Of a stretch of 64,000 nt of DNA, positions 1 through 7,671 are shown piece by piece. Location: the NCBI RefSeq assembly GCF_014696385.1, contig NZ_JACJQB010000012.1, positions 1 through 64,000 on the forward strand, in the 5' to 3' direction. Every line of letters begins with the position of its first letter. Position 1 is the stretch's first letter. The position numbers were made by a program, and so were the translations under genes. Under the pieces are notes generated by a model. That model did not search any database. It was not told the origin of the DNA and worked only from the letters and a program-made list of their open reading frames with translations. Source of the DNA: Pseudanabaena mucicola FACHB-723. GTDB taxonomy: Bacteria > Cyanobacteriota > Cyanobacteriia > Pseudanabaenales > Pseudanabaenaceae.

Positions 1-24
1 AGTGGCTCAATTAGTCTCACAGTA

Positions 25-74
25 ATTAGTTCGGATATGGTGATTCTTAGAATCTTCCCATTAGTTCGGATATG
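25..74. repeat. 15-nt direct repeat, period 35
   Basis: ATTAGTTCGGATATG occurs exactly at 25-39 and again at 60-74. Two identical copies 35 bp apart could be recombinase or transposase binding sites, or the end of an element lying to the left of the window. No transposase is visible, so the role is unknown. Confidence 0.5.
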
Positions 75-281
75 TGTAAATAATTCTGCATGGCTACTTA
101 ATTGTGCGATGTCTGTCAGGATACTTGAGTGATTTACTAGCAGCTTGGCGATCGCATTTCTGAGTTTCGAGTCAAAGCTCATAATTTAACGACTTGGTAA
201 CAGGCGGATATTTTGAGATGCCACAAATATTACAGCCAACATCTTCCAATAGCTGCATTCAGTCTTGTTAAAACCCAAAAC

Positions 282-326
282 CCAAGAAATGAGTTGTGGC
301 ACTTCGCGCCACAACTCATTTCTTGG
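282..326. repeat. perfect 19-bp hairpin
   Basis: Two perfect 19-bp arms enclose a 7-nt centre, ACTTCGC. It belongs to the set of gene-end hairpins with TTCGC/GCGAA centres found throughout the window. No T-run follows either arm. Confidence 0.8.
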
Positions 327-595
327 CTAGAAGCGATAGCAAAATCACTACAAGTTCCGTACAAGTTAATACCATCCAATGCAACTTTTCAGCATATTAA
401 TAATTACAAGTTGTCATATTCCCTTGAAATTGATGTAGAATCTCCCTCGTTCTCGTTACGCAAATTTTCAGAGCATCATCTTCAAGACCTCTAAAAGTAT
501 AGTTACAACGCTTTTATCCACTGCTTCTATGCATTGTCATATATATTTATGCGGCTCGTAGCTTGCTCTCAAACCCTTTACAGCGCAACGTTCCC

Positions 596-1534
596 ATGCA
601 AAAATTCATATCCTATTCCCGTAACTTATCCCGCCATCTCTTGCATGGGAGTTCCCCACGCAAAGCATTAAATTTGCTCAATAAGCGCCTATTATTACTA
701 TTTCTCTGTGGTGTTGCTAGTAGTATTGCGATCGCAACACCCACGGCACAGGCAAATCGTCTCGAAACCTTTGTCTATGACTTGACCGATAGCAAAATTG
801 AGTTTTCGCTAAAAAATGACATCGAGCCAAGGGGAACGGTCATTAGTAACCCTACCCGCATCGTGATTGATTTACCCGGTATCGTCTATCAGGGGCCAAC
901 GGTGCGGCGACGAGTGGGCAAGGGTGTGCAATCAGTAAGGGTTGGGCAAGTCGATGCCAATACTACGCGCATGGTGGTGGAGCTTTCGCCCGATGTCACC
1001 CTTAATCCTCAAGATTTGCGCCTCAAATCTCAGAAACCAGGACAATGGACAATGCAATTGCCGCAGAACATTGCTGCAATTGACCTCAATAGTATTTCCA
1101 CATTCATTATGCCCGTGTCAGATGCAACAATTAGCTCAGGTTTTGGATGGCGTGTGCATCCAATTACTGGAGAGAGGCGCTTACATAAGGGGGTAGACTT
1201 TGCTGCGCCAACAGGTACGCCTATTTTTGCGGCGGCTGATGGTGTTGTCACCGATGCAGGCTGGACAGATGGTGGCTATGGCAATATAGTCGAGTTGCGC
1301 CATGCCGATGGGACACTGACGCTCTATGCCCACACCAACCAAGTCTATGTCGCTAAGGGGCAGATGGTGCGGCAAGGGCAGCCAATTGCGGAGGTCGGAA
1401 CTACAGGACGCAGTACGGGGCCGCATCTCCATTTTGAGATTCAGCCCGATGGCAAAAATGCTGTTGACCCGATTGATTACTTGCAACTGCGTCAAGTCAC
1501 ATTAGATTTAGCTTCCAACAGTTTTAAAGATTAA
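596..1534 (+). CDS. M23 family murein peptidase with AMIN domain
   Basis: Predicted exported zinc endopeptidase (LytM/M23 fold) that cuts peptidoglycan cross-links, or a degenerate activator of amidases. A hydrophobic N-terminal segment (LLLLFLCGVASSIAIATPTAQA) looks like a signal peptide. An AMIN-like beta domain follows at about residues 50-145, which in this family binds peptidoglycan or targets proteins to the septum. The C-terminal M23 domain keeps HxxxD (LHKGVDFAAP), a later YAH and the HLHFE zinc motif, so the active site looks complete. The ATG at 596 is chosen. A TTG at 563 would add 11 residues ahead of the signal peptide. A GC-rich hairpin follows the stop. The family is clear; the exact bond cut is not. 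Confidence 0.9.
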   Translation: MQKFISYSRNLSRHLLHGSSPRKALNLLNKRLLLLFLCGVASSIAIATPTAQANRLETFVYDLTDSKIEFSLKNDIEPRGTVISNPTRIVIDLPGIVYQGPTVRRRVGKGVQSVRVGQVDANTTRMVVELSPDVTLNPQDLRLKSQKPGQWTMQLPQNIAAIDLNSISTFIMPVSDATISSGFGWRVHPITGERRLHKGVDFAAPTGTPIFAAADGVVTDAGWTDGGYGNIVELRHADGTLTLYAHTNQVYVAKGQMVRQGQPIAEVGTTGRSTGPHLHFEIQPDGKNAVDPIDYLQLRQVTLDLASNSFKD

Positions 1535-1546
1535 TCTTCAATTCAA

Positions 1547-1565
1547 GGCGGCGCGAAGCGCCGCC
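1547..1565. repeat. GGCGGCGC-GAA-GCGCCGCC hairpin
   Basis: Perfect 8-bp GC arms around a GAA loop, between the convergent M23 peptidase and Nudix genes. It is the minimal form of the recurring GCGC-GAA-GCGC core seen at several gene ends. No T-run follows, so simple intrinsic termination is uncertain. Confidence 0.75.
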
Positions 1566-1576
1566 AATGGTTTTAG

Positions 1577-2131
1577 TTATGGCAAAGCCTGAATTGCTAG
1601 ATAAAATGCGGTAATTGATTTGGCATCAAGACTCGTATCAGCACTTTGCGATCGCAATAAATTTTCGATTTCTTGCCGAGTCATCAGCACCACTTCGATC
1701 TCTTCATCTTCATCTTGGGCAGGTGGGTTTTCAAGCTTGGTCAAACCTTGAGCAAGATAGGCATGAATAATCTCATCGGAATAGCCCGGACAAATGTAAA
1801 ATCCACCAAGATATTGCCACTGACTGGCGCTATAGCCTGTTTCTTCTTCTATTTCGCGGCGAATGGTCAAGCCATGATCTTCGCCGACCTCTAAAGTACC
1901 CGCAGGAAATTCTAAGAGGTAGCGCTGAATCGCAAATCGATATTGCTTAACAAGAACAAATTTGCCATCGGCAGTAACGGGAACTGCCATTCCTGCCCCC
2001 GGATGCTTAATGTAAGAGTATTCACCCGTAATGCCATTGGGTAACTTAATGCGATCAACGTGAAATGAGAATTTGCTGCCCTGATAGCTAAGGCGATTTT
2101 GTAAAACTTGCGCCGAGGTAAGATCTGACAT
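1577..2131 (-). CDS. Nudix hydrolase, ADP-ribose pyrophosphatase type
   Basis: Cytosolic Nudix hydrolase of the ADP-ribose/NDP-sugar pyrophosphatase group. The Nudix box is complete and canonical: G-x5-E-x7-REIEEETGY (starting GTLEVGE). The flanks FPAG and GGFYICPGYSDE are typical of ADP-ribose pyrophosphatases. I place the start at the ATG at 2131 (MSDLTSAQ). The frame stays open to 2185, but the extra 18 codons are made by one arm of the hairpin at 2154-2202 and look non-coding. About 184 residues, normal for the family. It lies downstream of and codirectional with the decarboxylase gene. The substrate is inferred from the family. Confidence 0.88.
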   Translation of the reverse strand: MSDLTSAQVLQNRLSYQGSKFSFHVDRIKLPNGITGEYSYIKHPGAGMAVPVTADGKFVLVKQYRFAIQRYLLEFPAGTLEVGEDHGLTIRREIEEETGYSASQWQYLGGFYICPGYSDEIIHAYLAQGLTKLENPPAQDEDEEIEVVLMTRQEIENLLRSQSADTSLDAKSITAFYLAIQALP

Positions 2132-2153
2132 GAAATTTTTGCTAATAAATCTG

Positions 2154-2202
2154 TAAGTAGCTAGAAACCTATGCGCGTGAACCACAGGTTTCTAGCTACT
2201 TA
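2154..2202. repeat. 17-bp hairpin between decarboxylase and Nudix genes
   Basis: Perfect 17-bp arms with a 15-nt loop. The right arm contains the TAA stop (2200-2202) of the upstream decarboxylase gene, so the 3' end of that mRNA folds immediately. It separates two codirectional minus-strand genes. Confidence 0.8.
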
Positions 2203-3648
2203 TTGTCTCGTGTTCTTGACCACAAGAATCGTCTCCAGACTGGCATCACTAGCGCCATTAATTACTCCCCCTGATCGCAAAATTGCCTGTAATATTTCCA
2301 CAACTTCGATGGTGATTTCTTCACCAATGCACAGCAAGGGAATGCCGGGGGGGTAGGGACAGAGGGATTCAACACTGATATGTCCAATTGCTTGGTGTAG
2401 GGAAATGCGATCGCAATTAGCAAAATAGGCTTGACGCGGAGTCAATCGAGATTGGTGATGAATTGGGAAATTATCGAATTTATCTAATCCATAACTTGTA
2501 ATTACCTGCGACCTGTGACCAGCTGCCCTCTCCCTAGTCAATTGCTGAAATCCAGAAACAAGACGTTCTATATCAGTTTGAGTATTACCAATGCTCAAGC
2601 TAAATACTAATTGCGTCAGAGTAGGCATTTCCGCAATCACATTAAATTGCCGTAAATATTCATCTGCGGCAAAACCAGTTATCCCGAGCTGATTAATTAT
2701 CACCGTTAAGCGAGTTTCATCAAGGGTTGGCACTTCATGGGCGCTAAAGGTGCGGAGATTAGGGATTTTAGAGAATTGCGATCGCAATTCTCTTGCTAGT
2801 TGCCATGTTTTTGTTAAAAGCTGTTCGCCCTGCATTGCCATCTGTCGCCGCGCCACATCCAAAGAGAGCAACAGTAAAAAATTGGGACTGCTCGATCGCA
2901 ATATTTGCAAGGCGAGATCCACTTGTGCTGCATTAATGCGTTTGCCCTGTAAATGTAAGACTGAAGATTGGGTAAGGCTGCCTGCGACTTTGTGGGTTGA
3001 TTGCACCACTAGATCGGCTCCCGCTTGCAATGCGGACTGGGGCAGATCGGGATGAAAGCCTAAATGCGCTCCGTGGGCAGCATCGATGAGTAATGGCACA
3101 TCAAAAGCATGGGCGATCGCCGCCATCTTTGCCAGTTCACCACAAACGCCAAAATAGTTAGGACTGACCAGCATCACGGCTTTAGCATCAGGGTGCTGAC
3201 TCAGAAATAATTCTAGGGTGGCAGGACTCACTCCAAAATCTAAGTCAAACTCTGGCAAATATGTCGTCGGCAAATAAATTGGGGTTGCACCCGTCATCAC
3301 TAATCCTGCGATCGCAGATTTGTGACAATTACGTCCAATCAAAACCTTGTCACCTTCGCCACAGGTCGCCAAGAGCATTGCTTGAACACCACAGGTCGAG
3401 CCATTGGTCAGAAACCAACTGCGATCGCAATTATATGCCTCGGCAGCGAGGGCTTCGGCGGTGGCAATTGCCTCTTCGAGATCGGGCAGTTCTGGCAAAT
3501 CGAGCCGCAGGACATTTTTACCAATCAGTTCCAGCAGTTCCCGATCAATTCCCTGACCGCGCTTATGGCCGGGCATATAAAAAGGTGCGTCATCAATATC
3601 AAGGTATTGCTGGGCAAATTCTAAAAGTGGCGCTTGAGTTTGATCCAT
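2200..3648 (-). CDS. Orn/Lys/Arg decarboxylase family PLP enzyme
   Basis: PLP-dependent amino-acid decarboxylase of fold type I (Orn/Lys/Arg decarboxylase major domain). Visible marks are the N-terminal FYMPGHKRG motif, the NGSTCG segment, the DAAHGAH segment and the Schiff-base lysine context QSTHK. The C-terminal domain has a PYPPGIPLL motif as in this family. The start is taken at the ATG at 3648 (MDQTQAPLL), 8 nt after the queC stop. The frame runs on to 3750, but that part lies inside queC and looks spurious. About 482 residues, the shorter form common in cyanobacteria. The substrate (arginine, lysine or ornithine) cannot be decided here. A separate fold-type-III arginine decarboxylase sits at 48745. 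Confidence 0.88.
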   Translation of the reverse strand: MDQTQAPLLEFAQQYLDIDDAPFYMPGHKRGQGIDRELLELIGKNVLRLDLPELPDLEEAIATAEALAAEAYNCDRSWFLTNGSTCGVQAMLLATCGEGDKVLIGRNCHKSAIAGLVMTGATPIYLPTTYLPEFDLDFGVSPATLELFLSQHPDAKAVMLVSPNYFGVCGELAKMAAIAHAFDVPLLIDAAHGAHLGFHPDLPQSALQAGADLVVQSTHKVAGSLTQSSVLHLQGKRINAAQVDLALQILRSSSPNFLLLLSLDVARRQMAMQGEQLLTKTWQLARELRSQFSKIPNLRTFSAHEVPTLDETRLTVIINQLGITGFAADEYLRQFNVIAEMPTLTQLVFSLSIGNTQTDIERLVSGFQQLTRERAAGHRSQVITSYGLDKFDNFPIHHQSRLTPRQAYFANCDRISLHQAIGHISVESLCPYPPGIPLLCIGEEITIEVVEILQAILRSGGVINGASDASLETILVVKNTRQ

Positions 3649-3656
3649 GCCCAGTG

Positions 3657-4307
3657 CTAAGCAATTGCTGCCTCTAAAATAGCTTTGTCGCGAATGCGGC
3701 AAGAGTCGCACACACCGCAGGGGACTTCGCCGCCTTGATAGCATGACCATGTTAAATCAATTGGCACACCCAAACGCTGGGCGCGGCGTACAATGTCTAC
3801 CTTCGAGTCCATGACCAATGGAGCTATTAACTTGATCGCATTGCCCTCGATGCCGACCTTTGAGGATAGTGCCGCTAACTTTTGAAATGCTTCTAAATAT
3901 TCAGGACGACAATCAGGATAGCCTGAATAGTCCACCGCATTAATGCCTAAATAGATGGCTTCTGCCCCCTTCGATTCGGCAAGGGATAATGCGATCGCAA
4001 TAAATACCGTATTGCGTCCGGGAACATAGGTAATCGGGATCTCATCGGATTGGACACCAGCCGTCGGTACAGCAATATTCGCGTCGGTCAGTGCCGAGCC
4101 GCCCCACTGTGCCAAATTCACATCGACAATAAAGTGTTCTTTGATATTGAGGGCAGCCGCCACCTGTCGCGCCGCCAACAACTCACGTTCATGACGCTGA
4201 CCATAGCGAAAGGAGATGGCGATTGCCTCATATCCATCGGCAATTGATTGGGCAGCCGCAGTTGCGGAGTCGAGTCCGCCCGACAATAGAATGATCGCTT
4301 TTTTCAT
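3657..4307 (-). CDS. 7-cyano-7-deazaguanine synthase QueC
   Basis: Converts 7-carboxy-7-deazaguanine to preQ0 with ATP and ammonia, in the queuosine tRNA-modification pathway. The N-terminal PP-loop is SGGLDS at residues 9-14. The C-terminal zinc site is formed by Cys189 and the CGVCDSC cluster (Cys197, Cys200, Cys203). The length, 216 residues, is usual. The gene is followed 8 nt later by the PLP decarboxylase, so the two are probably cotranscribed. queE, the preceding pathway step, lies just downstream in coordinates but upstream in transcription, beyond two hairpins at 4360-4440. Confidence 0.96.
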   Translation of the reverse strand: MKKAIILLSGGLDSATAAAQSIADGYEAIAISFRYGQRHERELLAARQVAAALNIKEHFIVDVNLAQWGGSALTDANIAVPTAGVQSDEIPITYVPGRNTVFIAIALSLAESKGAEAIYLGINAVDYSGYPDCRPEYLEAFQKLAALSSKVGIEGNAIKLIAPLVMDSKVDIVRRAQRLGVPIDLTWSCYQGGEVPCGVCDSCRIRDKAILEAAIA

Positions 4308-4359
4308 AGTTTTTCTATTTTGTTTCTTTGTCTTTCTTCACGTCAGCTTGACGAAGGCT

Positions 4360-4400
4360 GAAAAATAGTAAAAATCGCTTCGCGATTTTTACTATTTTTC
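4360..4400. repeat. perfect 19-bp hairpin, TTC loop
   Basis: Arms of 19 bp (GAAAAATAGTAAAAATCGC and its complement) around a TTC triloop, between queE and queC. The AT-rich outer arm and GCGC-like inner core resemble other gene-end hairpins here. It lies next to a second, imperfect hairpin. Confidence 0.85.
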
Positions 4401-4440
4401 AAAGCTTTGAACCGCCCGCGTCGCGGGCGGTTTAAGCTTT
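4401..4440. repeat. imperfect hairpin with ACCGCCCGC core
   Basis: An inverted repeat with near-complementary arms around an ACCGCCCGC/GCGGGCGGT core, just after the queE stop. The same core recurs at 14750-14782 and 48652-48706, and in a decayed form at 51876-51906, so it is a shared sequence family and not only a shared shape. Confidence 0.75.
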
Positions 4441-4444
4441 GGTG

Positions 4445-5059
4445 CTAGCGAACGCCCAATAACTTGTGAGTTTGCATACTAATCCGCCAATCAGCATGAT
4501 GCAACACATACTGCATGACCAAATCTTTGCTGCTAGGAGTCTCCCATTCAGATTGTAAGTATTTGACGACATGGGCAGCCACTTGGGCGGCGTTCTGTTC
4601 TGCCCAGACTAAATCCGACTGTTCCTTCACAACAACCTTTAGTTCATGCACCTGTTCATAAATACTCGTATGGGGTGGTTTGAAGGTTTTGGGAGAAAAG
4701 GTCACCCAGTCAAAAGTGCCACTAAAGGGATGCGATCCTGATGTTTCTAAATGAACTCGTAATCCTTCTGCTTTTAGAGCTTGAGTTAACACTGTCAGGT
4801 CGTGCATTAATGGCTCACCCCCCGTAATCACCACCATCGCAGGTTTAGCATTTACCGCTTCTGTGACGAGATCTGCGATCGCAATTTGGGGATGATGTTT
4901 GGTACTCCAAGATATTTTGGTATCACACCAAGGACAGCTAACATCACAACCTGCGAGGCGAATAAAAAAAGCATTGCTGCCCATCCATGTACCTTCACCC
5001 TGCACAGAATGAAATGTTTCAACTATGGGCAAATGGTGAGAATGGTTGACTTGATCCAC
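4445..5059 (-). CDS. 7-carboxy-7-deazaguanine synthase QueE
   Basis: Radical-SAM enzyme making 7-carboxy-7-deazaguanine from 6-carboxytetrahydropterin for queuosine. The N-terminal substrate-binding segment (ETFHSVQGEGTWMG) is followed by the CxxxCxxC iron-sulfur motif at Cys38, Cys42 and Cys45. ITGGEPLMH and ETSG are further radical-SAM marks. The length, 204 residues, is typical. The gene is intact. A second, divergent copy of its codons 6-24 lies just upstream at 5098-5157, where a restriction-modification island begins. This suggests the locus was an integration or recombination point. Confidence 0.95.
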   Translation of the reverse strand: MDQVNHSHHLPIVETFHSVQGEGTWMGSNAFFIRLAGCDVSCPWCDTKISWSTKHHPQIAIADLVTEAVNAKPAMVVITGGEPLMHDLTVLTQALKAEGLRVHLETSGSHPFSGTFDWVTFSPKTFKPPHTSIYEQVHELKVVVKEQSDLVWAEQNAAQVAAHVVKYLQSEWETPSSKDLVMQYVLHHADWRISMQTHKLLGVR

Positions 5060-5097
5060 TACTAATTTCTTCCTTGGTGACGCGACCTGATATTACT

Positions 5098-5157
5098 CGT
5101 ACCTTCGCCCTGTACAGAATATAACGTTTCGACGATTGGCAAATGGTGGAATGAATG
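5098..5157 (-). pseudogene. queE 5' fragment (duplicated remnant)
   Basis: On the same strand as queE, this reads HSFHHLPIVETLYSVQGEGT, matching queE residues 6-24 (HSHHLPIVETFHSVQGEGT) with few changes. The nucleotide copies differ at scattered positions, so it is a diverged copy. Homology stops right after GEGT and nothing of the radical-SAM core follows. It is not a functional gene. The likeliest reading is a leftover from insertion of the adjoining methyltransferase cassette, or from allele replacement at queE. Confidence 0.8.
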
Positions 5158-5185
5158 AATTAAGATTGCTATACGATAATTATAT

Positions 5186-6214
5186 TTATCTGGTAGAAGC
5201 CAAAACTGGCATGATATGAAAATGTGAATTATAAGATTTTGTAATTGTAGATGTACTAACGGCATTATCAATAGATGATAATACTTCTTGAAAAAGATGC
5301 CACATTAATACAGGGGGAATCGCATTACCTATTTGTTTATAAGTTTGAAATTCGCTGACGGGAAAAATAAAGTTGTCAGGAAATGACTGTATTCGAGCAG
5401 CTTCTAATGGAGTAAAACGGCGATATATTTCTTTTTCTAAGTTTACAAGCAATACTGGATCTGTACCATTTAAACTAATTTTTGCTAAATGAGAGTTGAT
5501 TGTATTACAAGGTTTTTCTATATCCTGAATACGACCTTTATTAAAAGCCTTATTTGAATTTTTTAATCCTTGAACTGCCCGTTCAGAAAATATAAACCTT
5601 TTATCATAATCATCCTGTAAAACTAATTTCAACGGGATGAGTTTGTCAGAAGAAGTGGGAAATACAAACTCTACCTTTAAGTCTTTACGGAAGCCAACTA
5701 TGAAGACACGTTCTCTTTTTTGTGGAATTCCATAATTAGCAGCATTTAAAATTTTATAAAAGATGTTATACCCAGATTGTTCAAATTCTTTCAATATAGT
5801 TTCAAATATCTTACCTTTTTGAATATTAGTTAAACCTTTTACATTTTCAGCAATGAAAGCTAATGGTTGTTTATCTTTAAGAATTCTTCCCATTTCTAAA
5901 AATAATTGTCCCCTAGTATCATTTAATCCTTTTCTTTGTCCAATAATGCTGAAAGCTTGACATGGAAACCCACCTACTAAAACATCATGTTCTGGTATTT
6001 CTATCGATGAAATATCAGTAATACTTTTACAAATAAAGTTGTGTTTAAAATTTGCTTTGTATGTGTCAGCCGCAAAAACATCAATATCATTGGCTAATAC
6101 AATAGAGGTACGAAGACGTTTGTAGTGTTCTCCCAAAAATGAGAATCCTCCTAACAACCCTAAATCGCTACCGCCACAACCTGAAAACAAAGATACTATA
6201 CGAAGTTTTTTCAT
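5186..6214 (-). CDS. DNA (cytosine-5) methyltransferase, island copy 1
   Basis: m5C DNA methyltransferase of 342 residues. Motif I is FSGCGG (10-15). Motif IV is GGFPCQAFS with catalytic Cys85. Motif VI is ENV (123-125). Motif VIII is QKRERV, and motif X is QIGNAIPP near the C-terminus. It is the last gene of a three-gene minus-strand operon, starting 3 nt after the nuclease stop. The DNA is AT-rich and has no HIP1 octamer, unlike its surroundings, pointing to transfer. The C-terminal 20 or so residues after motif X run towards the queE remnant and may be altered by the junction. The target sequence cannot be read from the protein. Confidence 0.95.
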   Translation of the reverse strand: MKKLRIVSLFSGCGGSDLGLLGGFSFLGEHYKRLRTSIVLANDIDVFAADTYKANFKHNFICKSITDISSIEIPEHDVLVGGFPCQAFSIIGQRKGLNDTRGQLFLEMGRILKDKQPLAFIAENVKGLTNIQKGKIFETILKEFEQSGYNIFYKILNAANYGIPQKRERVFIVGFRKDLKVEFVFPTSSDKLIPLKLVLQDDYDKRFIFSERAVQGLKNSNKAFNKGRIQDIEKPCNTINSHLAKISLNGTDPVLLVNLEKEIYRRFTPLEAARIQSFPDNFIFPVSEFQTYKQIGNAIPPVLMWHLFQEVLSSIDNAVSTSTITKSYNSHFHIMPVLASTR

Positions 6215-6217
6215 ATC

Positions 6218-7669
6218 CTAAATGTTGATTTGGTCTTTAACAATTATCACCCCAGCTTCTTCTGTATAAGTAAGACGGTATTCAAGAGGTTGTAATCTGA
6301 TTTTTCCTTGCTCATGTTTCTGAAAAGGATTTTTAATTTCAAATACTGAAATTCTCTCTTTTGCTATGATAACTCGTGCAATATAATAACTATCTCCAAG
6401 TTGTTTTGCTGTATCCCAAGCATTAGAAGAAATACTAAAAAATGAAGTTGAGTTAAAATCTGGTGTAAAATTTCGTTTAGTTGTTTTGACTTCAATATAT
6501 TTCTTCAGTCCATTAGCAAATACAGACTGAATATCAAAACCTAAACTTGTATCATTAGATACTATTCTTACAAGCCCACTTAAATCAGGGCGCTCAGCAT
6601 TTACACGAAGCTTTTCAAGACTGTAAACGTAGGTTTCACCTTCATCACCGATCTGTTTAGTTGTTTGTTTAGTTTCTTCCTCATGCTTAACAATTTCTAA
6701 AATGTCTTCGGATATCTCATAACCAGTAGTAACACTTTGTATTTCACTATTTTCATCTATAATTTCAACGGTAGTCTGTGAGAAAGATGATAGTGTGGTT
6801 TTTAAAGCTGACTCTTCAACGAAGTCCGCATCAGCGTAGTAATCATCCCAATTTTCAAGTACATCTTTTATTTCGTCGCGCTCGACAACAGTACCTTGTT
6901 TGGCTATATCAAATTCATAGAAAAAGGTTTCATCATTGGCAATAAAATCTAGTGCATCTTTTTCATGGTCATTAAGAAAATATTTTTTGTTAAACTCAAT
7001 AAGCAAATTTGCTGCTACCATGAAGTTTAGAAAATCTCGTGCGTAACGAATTTCATCATTACTTCCACCACACAATATGCTTCTATTTCGTAGATCGAAA
7101 AATAAATTAATTCTTCTTTCTGGTGTTTCTTGTTCTACTGTTACTCGCTTATCATTAAAAACTAATTGAGCAACTTCTTTAGCTGTAATAGCAAATGATT
7201 TTCCGTTGCTTTTTTTGTTTCCTTCTCGAAGTAGTTTTATTAGATACTGAGCAGGCTTAAATTTAACTTCATTAGCAACATATTTTTCAATAAATTGAAT
7301 TTTGTTTATGCCATTTGGATATTGAAATTTATTGCAAACTGACTTAAAAAAACGAGGGGTATCTTGAGTCTGGACTAATAATAAAGTTCTATTACTGACT
7401 ATGACTTCATTATTCCGAAGTTTTGTAAGACCAAAAAGTCTTGTCATTTCAGTTCTCTGATTATCAATAGCCTTGTCGGCTAGGCTATCCGTACTCAATT
7501 GACGTAAATATGCGTTTATCTCCATTTTAAATTCAGCTTTAGGAGTGGTTCCCAATTGAACCATTTTACTTGCTAAAAGTAGCAATGTATCCTCAAGATC
7601 TTTATTGAACCTAGAACGAGGAAAATGCAATTCCAGCTTATATTCTTCTGGCGTTACATAATTATTCAT
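6218..7669 (-). CDS. probable restriction endonuclease with DUF3883-like nuclease domain
   Basis: A 483-residue protein between two cytosine methyltransferases, most simply the restriction enzyme of the system. The C-terminal part (about 345-475) resembles DUF3883: GFDIQSV, then YIEVKTT, then a SFFSISSNAWDTAKQ segment and a YYIARV strand. Asp379, Glu393 and Lys395 could form a PD-(D/E)xK site. I recognise no domain in the N-terminal 330 residues, which have charged helices and may hold the DNA-recognition part. The gaps to both neighbours are 2 and 3 nt, so the three genes form one transcript. The nuclease role is inferred from position and the D/ExK pattern. Confidence 0.75.
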   Translation of the reverse strand: MNNYVTPEEYKLELHFPRSRFNKDLEDTLLLLASKMVQLGTTPKAEFKMEINAYLRQLSTDSLADKAIDNQRTEMTRLFGLTKLRNNEVIVSNRTLLLVQTQDTPRFFKSVCNKFQYPNGINKIQFIEKYVANEVKFKPAQYLIKLLREGNKKSNGKSFAITAKEVAQLVFNDKRVTVEQETPERRINLFFDLRNRSILCGGSNDEIRYARDFLNFMVAANLLIEFNKKYFLNDHEKDALDFIANDETFFYEFDIAKQGTVVERDEIKDVLENWDDYYADADFVEESALKTTLSSFSQTTVEIIDENSEIQSVTTGYEISEDILEIVKHEEETKQTTKQIGDEGETYVYSLEKLRVNAERPDLSGLVRIVSNDTSLGFDIQSVFANGLKKYIEVKTTKRNFTPDFNSTSFFSISSNAWDTAKQLGDSYYIARVIIAKERISVFEIKNPFQKHEQGKIRLQPLEYRLTYTEEAGVIIVKDQINI

Positions 7670-7671
7670 AT

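Larger units (their letters stand above)
1..595. other. left-edge intergenic region without a supported gene
   Basis: No gene can be supported here. The stretch holds a 15-nt direct repeat (25-39 and 60-74), one HIP1-like GCGATCGC core near 150 and a 45-nt hairpin (282-326). A 93-codon open frame at 213-494 reads straight through both arms of the hairpin, so part of its sequence is palindrome-derived. I recognise no family in it. Confidence 0.5.

Noticed and set aside
213-494. 93-codon open frame at the left edge
   Set aside because: It reads through both arms of the hairpin at 282-326 and matches no family I know; the coding case is weak.
2132-2185. N-terminal extension of the Nudix gene
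   Set aside because: The extra codons are made from a hairpin arm and precede a good ATG at 2131.
3649-3750. N-terminal extension of the Orn/Lys/Arg decarboxylase
   Set aside because: It lies inside queC in another frame, is Arg-rich and unlike the family.
5062-5271. 69-codon frame containing the queE-like segment as a gene
   Set aside because: Only 20 residues match queE; the rest is junction DNA and overlaps the methyltransferase end.
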